Shown piece by piece: positions 24,213 through 35,674 of a stretch of DNA of 64,000 nucleotides. Location: assembly GCF_954871325.1 (NCBI RefSeq), contig NC_088775.1:32217561-32281560 (forward strand), in the 5' to 3' direction. Both the position numbers and the translations under genes were made by a program. Below the pieces are notes generated by a model. The model did not search any database. It had not been told where the DNA came from and was given only the letters and a program-made list of their open reading frames with translations. This DNA comes from Gordionus sp. m RMFG-2023. Its lineage: Eukaryota > Nematomorpha > Gordioida > Chordodea > Parachordodidae. Every line of letters starts with the position of its first letter. Positions within the stretch are counted from its first letter, which is position 1.

Positions 24213-24600
24213 AAAATGAAATTAAAAGAGAAGAGGGGAAAGGGAAAGAAAAGGGGAAAGGGAAAGAAAAGGGGAAAGGGAAAAAAGAAAAAGAAAAAAG
24301 GTTTATGGAAAGGAAAGGAAAAAAGAGAAGAAAGGGGATGGTAGAAGTTAAAATGGAAAAGAAAAGGGAAAAAAAGCAAAAGGAAAGGGAAGGGAAGAAA
24401 AAACGGGAAACAAATATGTAAAGGAAAATAGAAAAATAAAAGGAGAAATGAAAAGAAAAGAAAAAGGGCAAAGGGAAAGAAAAAGAAAAAGAAAAAGGAA
24501 AAAAGAAAGGGGAAGATAATAAAAGGGAATATGGAAAGGAAATTAATAAGGAAAGAGGGGAAAGGGGAGTAATAAAAATTTTAAGATAAGGAGAAAGGGT
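24213..24600 (+). repeat. ~390-bp purine tract (GGGAAA / GAAAAG simple repeat)
   Basis: The plus strand is almost entirely A and G, built from GGGAAAGG, AAAGAAAAGGGG and similar words, with only scattered pyrimidines. Such tracts can form triplex (H-DNA) and stall replication. The long minus-strand ORFs over it are Phe/Ser/Pro/Leu-only low-complexity artefacts. Confidence 0.9.
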
Positions 24601-25075
24601 AAGAAGCTGTGCGGCGAATGCCGTTCCTTATTAATCAATGAATTTTGGACTCAAATCCGCTCTAATCCAGCGGTGCAACGAATGTTAGTTTGTAAACCCG
24701 CACTAATCCTGCAGTGCGGGGAAATCCGTTCCATATATTTTTGAGTTAACTTAAGTTTTAAATTTGCACTGATTCCTTTTCATTTTCACTTTTGATTAGG
24801 ACAAAATCCGCACTGAACCTGTAGGGCGATGGTTGTCGTCACAGTTATGTAAACGACCCACTAAGGAACGCGGTAGCCTTATAATGAATTATCGATGGTA
24901 CTTACCCTTTTGTATTTTTGTAGTATTTAGTACGAAATAAAAATGCCCACAAAATCGTGTCCCTCTGTCACCCTCTCCGAAAATTCCTGACCATCGAACT
25001 CAGTAGATCCCTCCCCCTCCCCGTCGGTTGAACTGTCTCTGGTAACTGATCCAAATATTTCCCATTGTAATTAAA
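24601..25075. other. GC-elevated stretch with CCGCACTAATCC repeats; no gene assigned
   Basis: Phrases such as AATCCGCTCTAATCCAGCGG, CCCGCACTAATCCTGCAGTGCGG and AATCCGCACTGAACCTGTAGG recur at about 55-110-base intervals between 24650 and 24820. A second GC-richer piece at 24950-25040 (TCCCTCCCCCTCCCCGTCGG) looks exon-like in composition. It gives only a short Ser/Pro-rich reading with no family signal. It may be a transposon terminus or an orphan exon. Confidence 0.35.
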
Positions 25076-26927
25076 ATTTCATGTGACCCATTAGAATTGA
25101 ATTTATTTAAATACTGTTTTATTGAATTTAGAATAGAATGATTAAAATATTTATTTTTATTTTTATATTATTTTTTTTGATTTTTTTTGTTGATATTTTT
25201 AAATAAAAATAAATAAGTACGTACCGATTACATGACGTCACGATGCATGACGTAGCGAGGACATTGGAAAATTATAATATAGATATAATATTGATAAATT
25301 GAATATATGAATAGTTCAAATTGAATATATTAAAAAGTTAAGTATGTGAATGAACGCAGTAAATGTAGCCTATAAATACTATCTAATGACCTAATATAAA
25401 TTAACCAATATTTTAATTTATTAATATTTCTATTATATAATAATTATATAAAATAATAAATATTATAATCAATCAATATATCTTTAAATTATAACTTAAA
25501 GATTTTGAAACTGATATTATGCTTTTTGGACACATTTTACATTTGGTAAGAATAGAATTAGTTCATTGAATATATAATGTTACTAAAAAGAATTTTTCAT
25601 ATTTGAGCAATTGTAATATTAATTTCAGAATCAGAATGTTGTTAAAATAGCAATATTTATGTATAAATAATACTAATAGTATCCAAATTAATATTTAATA
25701 AACTATACTATAGGACAAAAATAGTGGCTGGTTAAAAATAACTCAAATTTCATAAAGGATGCTCAAAAAATAACCCTTTTTCAAAAAATCTGGATTAGTA
25801 TTTTTTTAAATTCAAATGAATAAAAATAAGAAGATTTTCTAAAATTGATCGAACTTAAAAACGAACGCATTTGTCAAAAAAAACGCGTTCACTTCAAAGT
25901 TGGTAAAAATTAAAAGGAACTTCGTTCACGAACGTGTTCAATTTGAACAGTTCGTTTATAACATTAGATGTAAGTATAAAAGTATCATGAAAACGCAATT
26001 TATCCAATTATTTTTTCCAATATGGGAAGGGGGGGGGGTGCGCATTTTTATTTTTTATTTAGAATAACTTTAAAAAAACTATTATGGAAAAACCTATATA
26101 TTAAATTAGCAAATTTCCTCTTGAATATTGGGATATTACCATTATTTATCTGCAGGGACGTCACTAACTTTTTACAAAAAAGGGAATCAAAACGTGCTAA
26201 TTAATTTTTTTTAAAGCATCTAATTATTAAAACTCAATTTATATAGCCCCCTATTCTTATCTTTTGCACGGCCTTCACCGAGGTTTATTTTGATAGATTT
26301 ATATCATATACAACGATTATTTAAAATTTACATGTATTAGCTAATCAAAATAATATCTAATACAAACAAAGAATTTTAAAAGCTTTACCTTCATAGCCAA
26401 TAAAAAAATCTTAAATGAACTCATTTTTTGAATTTTATCATCAAAAATTTTTTAAAAAATAATTTTCTTTTACCAATTTTATCCTTTAATTTTTTTTTTT
26501 TTGGAATCAAAATGGGTCTAATTCAAAAATGAAGTAAATTAATTATAAAAAGGCGCAATATTTTGTCTACTCAAAAATCGGTACAAAATGTATGTATATA
26601 TTGATTAATCAATCTTAATGGTACTAAAATGTCCTAATTTATTTTTAAGGGTGAAATATATGAAGTGGTAGGCCATAAAGATCTCGAGATTCCAATTATC
26701 CCTAGAATTCAGAATCTCATTACCACTTCTCTTATAATCATAAAAGAAATTACGAAAATATTTGAAAAATAGAAAAATTTGTGGAAAGTATACATATTAT
26801 ATAGTTATTATTAATGATATTATGGAAGTATATGTATGAATATATCATATTATATTATATTATTTGCATATTATGAATTAGTATATTCGTTAATTATATA
26901 TATTTTATATAATTATATATACATATT
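25076..26927. other. AT-rich non-coding stretch
   Basis: No gene recognised. At 25850-25960 there are inverted GAACG/CGTTC words (AACGAACGCATTT ... CACGAACGTGTTCAATTTG), possibly a small decayed inverted-repeat element. A G-run sits at 26029-26038. The 26022-26204 ORF shows no family features. Confidence 0.45.
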
Positions 26928-27158
26928 TGTTGATATGACCGATTAATACTAACCTTTAAATTGTTTTTTTTATGTTTATATAAATTGATTTTTTTTATAT
27001 AAATTGTGTAGATTGATTTTTTTATATATTAATATAAAAATTGTTATATAAGCCTAATTTTTTAGTTTGATAATAGATGTGAAATTTTAAAATAAATTGA
27101 ATAAAATTAAATTTGTAACTTTGATTTGTTCTAAATTAAATAAAATAAACTCGTAACA
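26928..27158 (+). repeat. 5' LTR of the short gypsy fossil
   Basis: A TG...CA repeat of 231 bases matching 28741-28969 with only scattered differences. Confidence 0.85.
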
Positions 27159-28740
27159 TATATACATTATTTGAAAACTTTATGGTGGCAGTTCGGCTAC
27201 ATATTCGAGGAAATCGTAAATAAATAAATATTAAACAGATTCCCAATAATAATGTTAATATAAATATTGAATTTCCAATATACTCAGGCAGTGGCGATCT
27301 TTTTTTGAGTAGATTCGAAGACATCTTCAAGGACACTCAGATCCGGACATCGAAAAAGCAGGTTCCTTTATAAGAAGACACTACCAGATGAGGTATATAT
27401 CAAATTAGACGAACTAAATAAAATTGGGCTATAATGACTTACAAAATATTCTAAATCCACAGACAATATGATTTTAGCTACTGGAACAAAGACATCTAGA
27501 TAAAAACGTTCTGGAATGTTATATTTATATCATTCTAAAAACACGTAAGAAATGATTAATTTGAAAAAGTGAAGAATAATTAAAAAAATTTCATGATAAA
27601 TCTCTAAATTATGAATAAACCTATATGGGACAATAATAATAAAACAAAGTACATTGACAAATTAGAAGATTATTTAAAATTTCATGTTAGTAAGAATACT
27701 CTAAGCTTAATAGGTAATTTACCAAATGAATTATATTTAGTCATGAAAACTGTGTTTCCAAGAGAGTTAAATTCAAGTTATGATGAAGTATTGTTTACAT
27801 TAAAATGTTTATGTCCTACAGAAATAAAAGAAAATCTTTCTAATAAAAATAAATCTCTTAGTAACAAAAAATTGAAAAATATTCAATTAAAACCAAATAT
27901 TCAAAATGAAAGAGATTCTTTAAACTAAAAGAGATAAATTATATAATAAAATTTGAAATATTCGTGATTATAGAAAAAAAAGGAAATAAACATTAAAGAA
28001 TACAGTGAAACAAAGATTAAAGAAAATAATAAAATTAAAAAAACTCTTAATAAATGCGATAAAAAAAAATTGAGACTTATAAATTTGAAGACAATTAAAA
28101 GAATCACTAAGAAAAGTCATATAAAAACTAAACGTCTTCATTCTAGATAATACTCAAGGATGTGATGAAGAGATCTTTTTCTAAAAATTTAAGGCTCAAA
28201 AAATTATTTTTTACTAAAAACAATCTTATGAATAATTATTATTTCAAAATACTTTTTAAATTAAAAAATAAGGGCATAAAGTTTAAATTTCTGAAGAGAG
28301 AGATGGATGTACAGACGTACATATCATCTTTTATTAAAAAAATATATATAAAAAATAAATAACGCTAAAAATATTATCCAACAACCTTGTTGATTAATCA
28401 TCCTTTTATTATTCTAACATCCAAATTTGATCCATTCTCTAATTATTCATATATTCCGAAATCCTATTTAATAATGATAATTTTACAATTGGTGATAATA
28501 ACAATTTTGTAAAATTGACAATGATAATGACAGAGCTTGACGACGAGCCAGTGTACTCAGAACGATATTAACAAACCAACGTGATAGAATCAAGCCAACG
28601 ACAACAATGACTTATGAACGACTTGAACAATCATATGAACAACCAAAATAAATATCATTTTCCAAGACTATGACAGATTGCACGATAAGATTCACATGCA
28701 ACAAAAACCTGAGTGGAGATCATTTTTTTAAAGGGTGGAA

Positions 28741-28969
28741 TGTTGATATGACCGATTAATACTAACCTTTAAATTTTTTTTATGTTTATATAAATTGATT
28801 TTTTTTTATATAAATTGTGTAGATTGATTTATTTATATATTAATATGGAAATTGTTATATAAGCCTGATTTTTTAGTTTGATAATAGATGTAAAATTTTA
28901 AAATAAATTGAATAAAATTAAATTTGTAACTTTGATTTGTTCTAAATTAAATTAAATAAACTCGTAACA
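28741..28969 (+). repeat. 3' LTR of the short gypsy fossil
   Basis: A 229-base copy of 26928-27158, preceded by a purine-rich tract. Confidence 0.85.
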
Positions 28970-29333
28970 TTTAAATATTTTTAGAAAACTTTTATGATCA
29001 ATATAATATTGGGTGAAGGTTGCCTACCTAACACCCATAGCATCTATTATAATGTGATATTTAGATTTATATATTGTTATGTATGATTGTATAAATAAAT
29101 GTATGAATTATCTCAAATATTATACATCATAATCATTAGATATGCATATATAACAACTATAAGGGCAAAATGTTGATAAAATAAATATTATTTGTATTTG
29201 GAAGATTTTAATATGGCTGGTAATAAATAAATACATAACAATTTATTTACTATAGTTTAAATAATTTTCTGTTTGGATTCATGCCCCCCCCCACAGACTG
29301 TCCTCTGACGGGCCTTTAGCCCGCTTTAGCACG
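28970..29333. other. AT-rich spacer with a C-run
   Basis: No gene seen. A short GC-richer patch at 29284-29333 (CCCCCCCCC, then GACGGGCCTTTAGCCCGC) contains a small GGGC...GCCC hairpin next to the foldback element. Confidence 0.4.
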
Positions 29334-29945
29334 TATATTATTATTGGAATTTTGTCCATAGCCGCAAAAACAAAATTATAAAAATAAATTTTATCAAAAA
29401 AATGGTATATAATTTATTTATAATTAGTTATTTATTATATGTGTAAATTATTATTATTAAATAATCCATCACATCAAAAAAATAAGCATCAGAGTGTCGC
29501 AAACTAGTTGCGTTGAGCGCTAAATTCCCCCTTCTAGCACCATTGAAAATTGGATTTGCTCCTTTTAAAATTAGTACTCAATTTTTAAATAATTAGCACC
29601 AATAATGATATTACGAATCTTAGAGCATCTTAAAAAATATTATTTCCCTTGTGGTATAATCATTTCATAATTATAATTTTTCGTTTCGCTCCACCTAGTA
29701 AAAACAAAATAGTGCAAAATCAAAATCCACTTTTCAATGGTGCTAGAAGGGGAATTTAGCGCTCAACCCAACTAGTTTGCGACACTCTGATGCTTATTTT
29801 TTTGATGTGATGGATTATTTAATAATAATAATTTACACATATAATAAATAACTAATTATAAATAAATTATATACCATTTTTTTGATAAAATTTATTTTTA
29901 TAATTTTGTTTTTGCGGCTATGGACAAAATTCCAATAATAATATA
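29334..29945. mobile_element. 612-bp foldback element with ~224-bp inverted arms
   Basis: The left arm (29334-29557) starts TATATTATTATTGGAATTTTG and is complementary, nearly base for base, to the right arm (29723-29945). A unique AT-rich loop of about 165 bases lies between. Shared landmarks are CCATAGCCGCAAAAAC, AATCCATCACATC, GTGTCGCAAACTAGTTG and CTAGCACCATTGAAAA. The boundary is TA-rich, consistent with a TA target of a Tc1/mariner-type MITE, but it cannot be fixed uniquely. No coding capacity. The transcript would form a long hairpin. Confidence 0.85.
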
Positions 29946-30480
29946 ACAATTTAAGGCCTAGTTATTTAAATAAGCCTTAAAATTACGTAAGAAAAATATT
30001 TAAGTAAGATATTAATGAATTTGTTATATTTAAAAATTGGTGCTATTTTTTTTAAAAGGGAGTGATTCCCAGAGGACCTAACTAATGACCCCTTTGATTA
30101 TCCTTTATAGGAGAGTTTTATTAAAGATTTGTTTCTATATTTTCCTGTTATAATTATATTTTTGAAAAATTAAATTTATAGCTTTAAGGAAGTTGCAATT
30201 TAACTTATCGTAAGTAGAAATCAAGTTTGATTAATTAATATTAGGTGAACTATACATATTGACAAAATTGTCGTAAAATATTTATTTTTATAGCTATGAA
30301 CTAAGAATACTCTATGATGTCCGAAGTCTAGATTTTTTACTTCAATAATAACTGGAATTTGATAATATCAGCTATGTATTAATATTAATTTCATTAAATT
30401 AATAATTTTTTTGTTTTGTCAATATTATCTAATTTTTAATTTTGTATCAATCAAAAAATATATTCTATTTTCTGCAAAAG
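29946..30480. other. AT-rich region upstream of the COX7B-like gene
   Basis: No exon seen. It presumably contains the promoter of the gene at 30481, but AT-richness prevents me from recognising specific elements. Confidence 0.4.
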
Positions 30481-30919
30481 ATGGCTCGTTCTCTAGCTTT
30501 AATTACGCGCATGCTCTCAATATGGAAAGGTCAATTTAAATACCCATATTTTTAATATTATATATATAGGTGCAAATTTATGTAAATATTCAAGCCATGG
30601 CTCACATGGTGGTCCTCCAGAGTTCCATATTCACATTCCTGCTTATAGCATGAATGATATGGAGGTCCCAAGTAAACCTTATAAACCAACAGTAGATAAA
30701 ATGAATACGAGATGGAATTTGCAATTAGCTGGTGCTACAATTTTTTTTCTTGCAACATGCATATATGTAAAATATTCAAGGTTAATAAATTTTTATTTTA
30801 TTTTTTAGTGTTATAAAATTGATATATTTTGGACACATTTGCATCCAAGGATGAAAAATCCACCAGCAGAAATATTAACGACAATTGCACCACCTATACC
30901 AGCTGATCAAGAAATATAA
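30481..30919 (+). CDS. Cytochrome c oxidase subunit 7B-like (deltamethrin-resistance/prag01 family) mitochondrial protein
   Basis: Three exons (30481-30529, 30570-30766, 30809-30919) with GT...AG introns of only 40 and 42 bases join in frame to 118 residues. The N-terminus MARSLALITRMLSIWKG is basic and amphipathic without acids, as a mitochondrial presequence should be. A His/Gly-rich stretch (SSHGSHGG) follows, then SMNDMEVPSKPYKPTVDKM. A single membrane segment LQLAGATIFFLATCIY comes next, and then a FW..LHP motif. The 'M(N/D)D(L/M).VP ... (Y/W)N..L..G..F..AT' pattern matches the small COX7B/prag01 family from memory. Those proteins span the inner membrane once in complex IV. The 25-residue Pro-rich tail is longer than usual. 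The gene appears intact. Family assignment is from pattern only, so a different small respiratory subunit remains possible. Confidence 0.72.
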
Positions 30920-31879
30920 TTTGCATTTGTTATTTACTTTATTCTTGTTTCTAGATTATTATGGGGTTTTTTAACATAAAATTTTTATTACAATTAATTT
31001 GATCACTAGAATTGAAATATGAATGTTGTAATTTTGTTTTCACTAATTATTAAAATAACTATCATAGTGATCTTTTTGAAAAAGTTTTATCTAAAATTTA
31101 ATTTGTGATCTTTTACTAAATCTAAAAAATATCATAAATCAGTATAATGTTGTCACCTTATTGAACTTTAAATAAAAAATAATACTTAGCCACATATCCC
31201 TTAAATGATCTTTTATTTATAAATTTCATCATGATATAAGATAAAATATATGTTTCATTAATATATATATATGTTTCATTTATATATATATATGTTTCAT
31301 TTATATATATATATTAATTAGTTTATTAACATTAGAATTTAGTACTTCACATTCCCAAAGCCAATGACAATATTATCCCTAATGACATTAATAATATTAC
31401 CCCATTTATTGTATTGATGATAGTGCCTTCGCAGATTTCTTTTAATTAATGACAATCTTGCCCTACCCCAATAGAAGTGCTAATAAAATAGATGCTTCAT
31501 CACCTTTATTTTTCATACATCATAAACACTTTTTTCCAATTCTCAACTTGTGATTGGCAACCTTTAAAACGTTTTTCCATTACAAAATGTTTGTTTTTAT
31601 TAGCTGATAAACTGTCAAGAATGACAGAGAATCAGAATTTTTTCCTTATGGATAAATAATAAATGTTACCTTCATTGGATTAATCAGAATAGTCAAATGA
31701 GAGGAATAGATTATCCTTATTCATTCTTCCAAGATTTCTATGAATTTTTAAGGCCAAATTTATATAAAATATGGAATAAAAAAATAATATGATTTGTATG
31801 ATATATATCAATTGTTTTAACAAATTTTCCACATTCAAACAGTGGTTTTTGCCCTCCATACTCTTTAAAAAAAACCTGC
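30920..31879. other. AT-rich region downstream of the COX7B-like gene
   Basis: It contains a short tandem ATATATATGTTTCATTT repeat (31257-31315, three units). No coding feature supported. The minus-strand ORF at 31680-31943 has no recognisable family. Confidence 0.45.
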
Positions 31880-32480
31880 CATCATAAATTTGAAATTTTA
31901 GGAGGCAAACTTGATTACTCACAAACACGTTGGTGGTATCCATCCCATTGCAAAGGACTATTTAGAAGATTATTAGCAAAAATAATTGCCATGGGTCAAA
32001 CTCCAGGGTCTTAACTTATTAAGTATACTTATCAATTAGGATTTGGTGTTAAGGGAAAAGGCAAAATAGCTTTACTGCCATTTGTGTTACATCCAAAATC
32101 CTCCTCATAACATGGCTATTATCAAAGTAGACTTTAAAAATGGTTTCAATAGCAAATTTTGTGAACATTTCATAAATTGTTTTTATCCCAAATTTTCTGT
32201 TTATTCAAAATTCCTAGAGACATACTGTAAATTAAAACTCCTTTATTCAGCCCACATAACATAGATTATGATGAAAGGATCCAGCAGGGAGCACATATCC
32301 TCATTTATTTTACCTATCATCTATTATCTTAAATTTAATTTGGATATAAATTTTTGGTATCTTGATGATGGAACAATCTGTGATGTTCTTCCAATTGGTT
32401 AATTTCTCATAGCCAATTTGACTTTCTTAATAAGTCCAAATCCTTAAACCTAGATATTGGGTTGGTGAGTGGATATTTTT
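31880..32480 (+). pseudogene. LINE reverse-transcriptase relic (IKVDFKNGFNS ... QQG ... YLDDGT)
   Basis: Across several frames the plus strand keeps the hallmark order of a non-LTR reverse transcriptase. These are YQLGFGVKG near 32032, IIKVDFKNGFNS near 32113 (a KxDFxNAFNS-type motif A), IQQGAHI near 32281, and FWYLDDGTICD near 32355 (motif C with the YLDD catalytic core), then LGLVSGYF-like sequence. Stops and frameshifts separate these pieces. It is a different LINE lineage from the RTE copies (YADD) elsewhere in the window. The element ends could not be determined. Confidence 0.65.
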
Positions 32481-32934
32481 AAAACAATGGGTAGGTGAAT
32501 TTGAAATATATTTCAGTCAAAATGAGCAACTTACTTCTATTTATTAGATATTATTTTTTGTTTCATAGTTTATAAGTTAAGTAAAAAACATTAAAATAAT
32601 ACATAAAAAGCCAATCAACCAATATAATTGTACAGGCAAGTTAAACAAAATTTTTAAATAAATGAGCAGGCAGGTTTACCAAAACTTATCCATTGCAGAC
32701 CTCTGTTCAGGATGACGTCGGAAACAGTAGATCATAATGGATTTTGCCAAAGAATCCATTTATAAATAATATGCATCTGCCACTTCTATTTTCCCGTGCA
32801 TTTGCCACAGAGATCTGCAAATGACAACATTTTCAGGTCCAATGAGAATTAAGTTAATGTCCATCTCAAAGGATGGAACTACCAAGTTGGATTAAGAAAA
32901 AAAATACCAAGTTAGATTAAGAAAAAATTACCTT

Positions 32935-33002
32935 TGCTGGGATTCGAACTAAAAACCATCACATTTGTAAGCGACGGCCGATTAGGACACAGACGCTTTT
33001 CA
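32935..33002 (-). repeat. tRNA-like (SINE head) sequence
   Basis: On the minus strand there is an A-box-like TGTCCTAATCGG and, 30 bases later, a B-box-like AGTTCGAATCC, with a T-rich tail repeating TTTTTCTTAATC(T/C)AACTTGGTA (32880-32935). The T-arm and acceptor stem do not pair well, so I read it as a tRNA-derived SINE head or decayed tRNA, not a functional tRNA. Confidence 0.4.
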
Positions 33003-34525
33003 AAATTCACGATTATTTAAATATATATTATAAATTGTGACATGGCTTTTATAGATATGACAAATCATGTTAGAATTTACTATTTTTAAAAAAATGTGAT
33101 TCATCATAATCCTGTCAATTTTCAACTAAACTATTTTTTGATGTCTATTGCTTTTGGTGATATTATGTTTATTATTACATATTTTGCAATTCATTAATTC
33201 CATTTCTTATAAATCTATGGTAAAATAAATATTCAACCATCGAATGCATTTGGTATGGATCTCATATACCTATTTTGCTCTTAAAATATGCAAATAAAAT
33301 ATTGTCAATTCCAATATTAGTAGCAAAGGCCAAAAGTATTATAAATTATATAAAATCCACAATATACTTTTAGCAACATTTAAGAAAAACATATATTTAG
33401 AAAAAATAGAATAGTTTCCTTGAAGTTGCCTAGCCAAACTTGCTGAGCAAGCATAGTTTTGTAAAAATGTTTTCGCAGGGTATGGCAATATTTGTTATTT
33501 TTTATGGATAGAGATAAGAGATTTACTCTTCTTCACAACGAAGGTTTTTTAAATCCTGTATTATACATTATAAAGCCATTAGTGTAAGCGGATAAATCCA
33601 ATTTTTTTTCTGACTTTTCTAAAAGCATTTATTTATAGGAGATATTTAACAATTATAAAACAATCTCAAATCTCTTGTAGAACGAAATTATAGATTTAAA
33701 AAATATAAAATACCTGAATTTTATCCTCAAAACGAAGATAATTAAAATTATATAATACTTGTTTAAATAATATGTTAATAATCTATATTTTTAATAAAAC
33801 AAAAAAACTATTGACTTTTAAAATATTTTTTAAAAGGAAATCTCTAGTTTTTTCCTGTTGTTTCCCGCTATTTCCCGTTTTTACACAAATTTCCCTTAAC
33901 TTTCGCCCAGCGAGATCATTTGTCATCAAAATTTTTAATCAATTAATTTTTATATTTAAAAAACTAATGGTTGCTACTTAGACACATGAATTTACAAAAC
34001 AATATTTATTATTTCGTATTTTATCATTAACCTGTCAAAATCATTATTTTATTATATCAAAATTCCTAATTGGCAAGAGCATTGCTTACAAATCTGATGT
34101 ACAAGTACGTACGGCTTGCCCGCAAACGCGTAGAGGGCTCCTCATATTTTTTTAAACTTTCTCCCAAATTAACTTATGTTCCAATGTTGTTTATTCAACG
34201 CCAGAGGGCATATGCGCTATATATCACGGATCACGGAAAATACAAGTTCAAAGATAGGTATTTTACGCGCCTAAATTTTTACACAATATGTTTTTATAAT
34301 AGAATATCATATTTAGTAAAAAAAAAATTAACAATACTATTATTTATATGATTTTTTGAAGGAAATCCAAATTTTTTTCATAAATTTTTTACAATTAAAT
34401 ATAAATATGATATAGTAAGAATTGAATATAGGTTATTTCCCATTTATAAACTATAATATTTGCAAAAAGTTAAGTGGAAATTTTTTTTATAACACTTTTT
34501 AAAAATTTTTATAAATAATTTTTAG
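33003..34525. other. AT-rich stretch; one unassigned ORF
   Basis: Mostly AT-rich without recognisable exons. At 34070-34351 an open frame of 93 codons sits on GC-richer DNA (GTACGGCTTGCCCGCAAACGCG). Its predicted peptide is basic but resembles no family I know. It may belong to the 5' part of the neighbouring piggyBac element. Around 33845-33905 TTTCCCG recurs three times. Confidence 0.35.
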
Positions 34526-35545
34526 ATGATCTCAATATATATTATACCAGAGGGAGATAAATTTAAACAATATATTAGCCCAAAACCGCATAAATGGGGA
34601 ATTAAAATTTTCGCTTTATGTGGATCATCTGGAATGCTATATAATTTCGAAATATATTTAGGAAAATCCACAAATATAAAAAAAACTTTGATGGGAATTA
34701 GCGGAATTGTTATAGACTATTAGAAACTGTTCCCCCACATAAATATCATAAAATTTACATGGATAACTTTTTTCTTCATATAATTTAGCAGCTGCGCTCA
34801 AAGATAATGGGTTTATCATGTCGGGGACCCTTAGATCTAATTGATTATCGAAATGCCATCTGGTTGATGATAAAATCTTAAAGGAAAAAGGAAGAGGGTC
34901 CCATGATTATAAAGTGGATTCTAATAATATTATAATTTGCAAATGGTTTGATAACAAATCGGTTATCACCATATCATCATTTATGGGTATACATCCCATA
35001 TCACGAACGAGAAGATGGTCAGTGTCTGATAAATCTTTTATCAATGTCAAAATTCCGGCTATATTTCAAGACTATAACAGTGGTATGGGCGGGGTGGATC
35101 TCCATGATATGCTAATTAAACTCTACAGAACTGACATAAAATGGAAGCGTTTTTACATGAGTTTTCTTTCATTTATTAGATTCCTGTGTAGTGAATTCAT
35201 GGTTGCTCTATAGACGCCACATGAAACAGAAAAATAGTAAACATGTATCCCTTTTAGTATTTAAAGCTCAGATAGCTAAAGGATTGATGATGGTTGGAAA
35301 GGAAAATGATGGAAAAGAAGGTAGACTTACGTTGAAGATTGAAAAAAAAAGAAGGAAGTTGAATAGTTTTCATCCAATCCCAGATATCAGATTAGATAAA
35401 ACAGGGCATTGGCCATCAGCGGTTAGTAGACACAGATGCAAGTACTGCATAAATGGTTATTCAAGATTTGAATGTATAAAATGTAAAATATCTTTATGTT
35501 TAAATAAAAATCGCAATTGTTTTATTTCTTATCATTCAAAATAAA
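34526..35545 (+). pseudogene. piggyBac-family transposase, C-terminal half (truncated, frameshifted)
   Basis: PiggyBac transposases cut and paste at TTAA sites with a DDE/D RNase-H-like domain. The first piece (34526-34723) has the diagnostic PKPHKWGIKIFALCGSSG stretch. The second (34914-35213) has NNIIICKWFDNKSV and YNSGMGGVDLHDMLIKLYR (the GGVD-type catalytic region) and WKRFYMSF. The third (35191-35544) ends in a Cys-rich finger with C-x2-C pairs (CKYC...CIKC...C), typical of the family's C-terminal DNA-binding ring. The N-terminal half with the first catalytic aspartates is not found. At least two frame breaks (about 34730 and 35200) show it is dead. Confidence 0.85.
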
Positions 35546-35674
35546 TTGTATTTACATATTAATGTCCCAATGATGATAATTGGTAACAATTCATAATTCT
35601 ATATTTATACACTTTTTTAAATAAAAAAACGTTGAAAATGTGTTATTTGTGTCTTGTTTAACTAAGTTTTATAA

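Larger units (their letters stand above)
26928..28969 (+). mobile_element. Short Ty3/gypsy-related LTR fossil (gag-like only)
   Basis: Direct repeats 26928-27158 and 28741-28969 both begin TGTTGATATGACCG and end CTCGTAACA, and differ by a few per cent. A purine run (AAAGGGTGGAA) directly precedes the second copy, fixing the orientation as plus. The interior carries gag-like sequence: a FPIYSGSGDLFLSRFEDIF-type start near 27270, and a reading at 27611-27928 containing KLEDYLKFHVSK and LPNELYL. The rest is Lys/Asn-rich remnants. The stretch at about 28360-28520 closely matches 40370-40520 of the larger gypsy element at 37-41 kb, so both belong to one family. It is broken in several places. It is of moderate age judging from LTR divergence. 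Confidence 0.8.

Noticed and set aside
24149-24471. Minus-strand ORFs of Phe/Pro/Ser/Leu
   Set aside because: Direct translation of the purine tract; no protein family.
26150-26170. CAGGGACGTCACTAAC as a hAT terminus
   Set aside because: No matching opposite end or 8-bp duplication could be found nearby.
32935-33002. Functional tRNA gene
   Set aside because: A- and B-box-like words are present, but the T-arm and acceptor stem do not pair; kept only as a SINE/tRNA-like relic.
34070-34351. 93-codon ORF as a gene
   Set aside because: No family resemblance and no start support; described only as an unassigned open frame.
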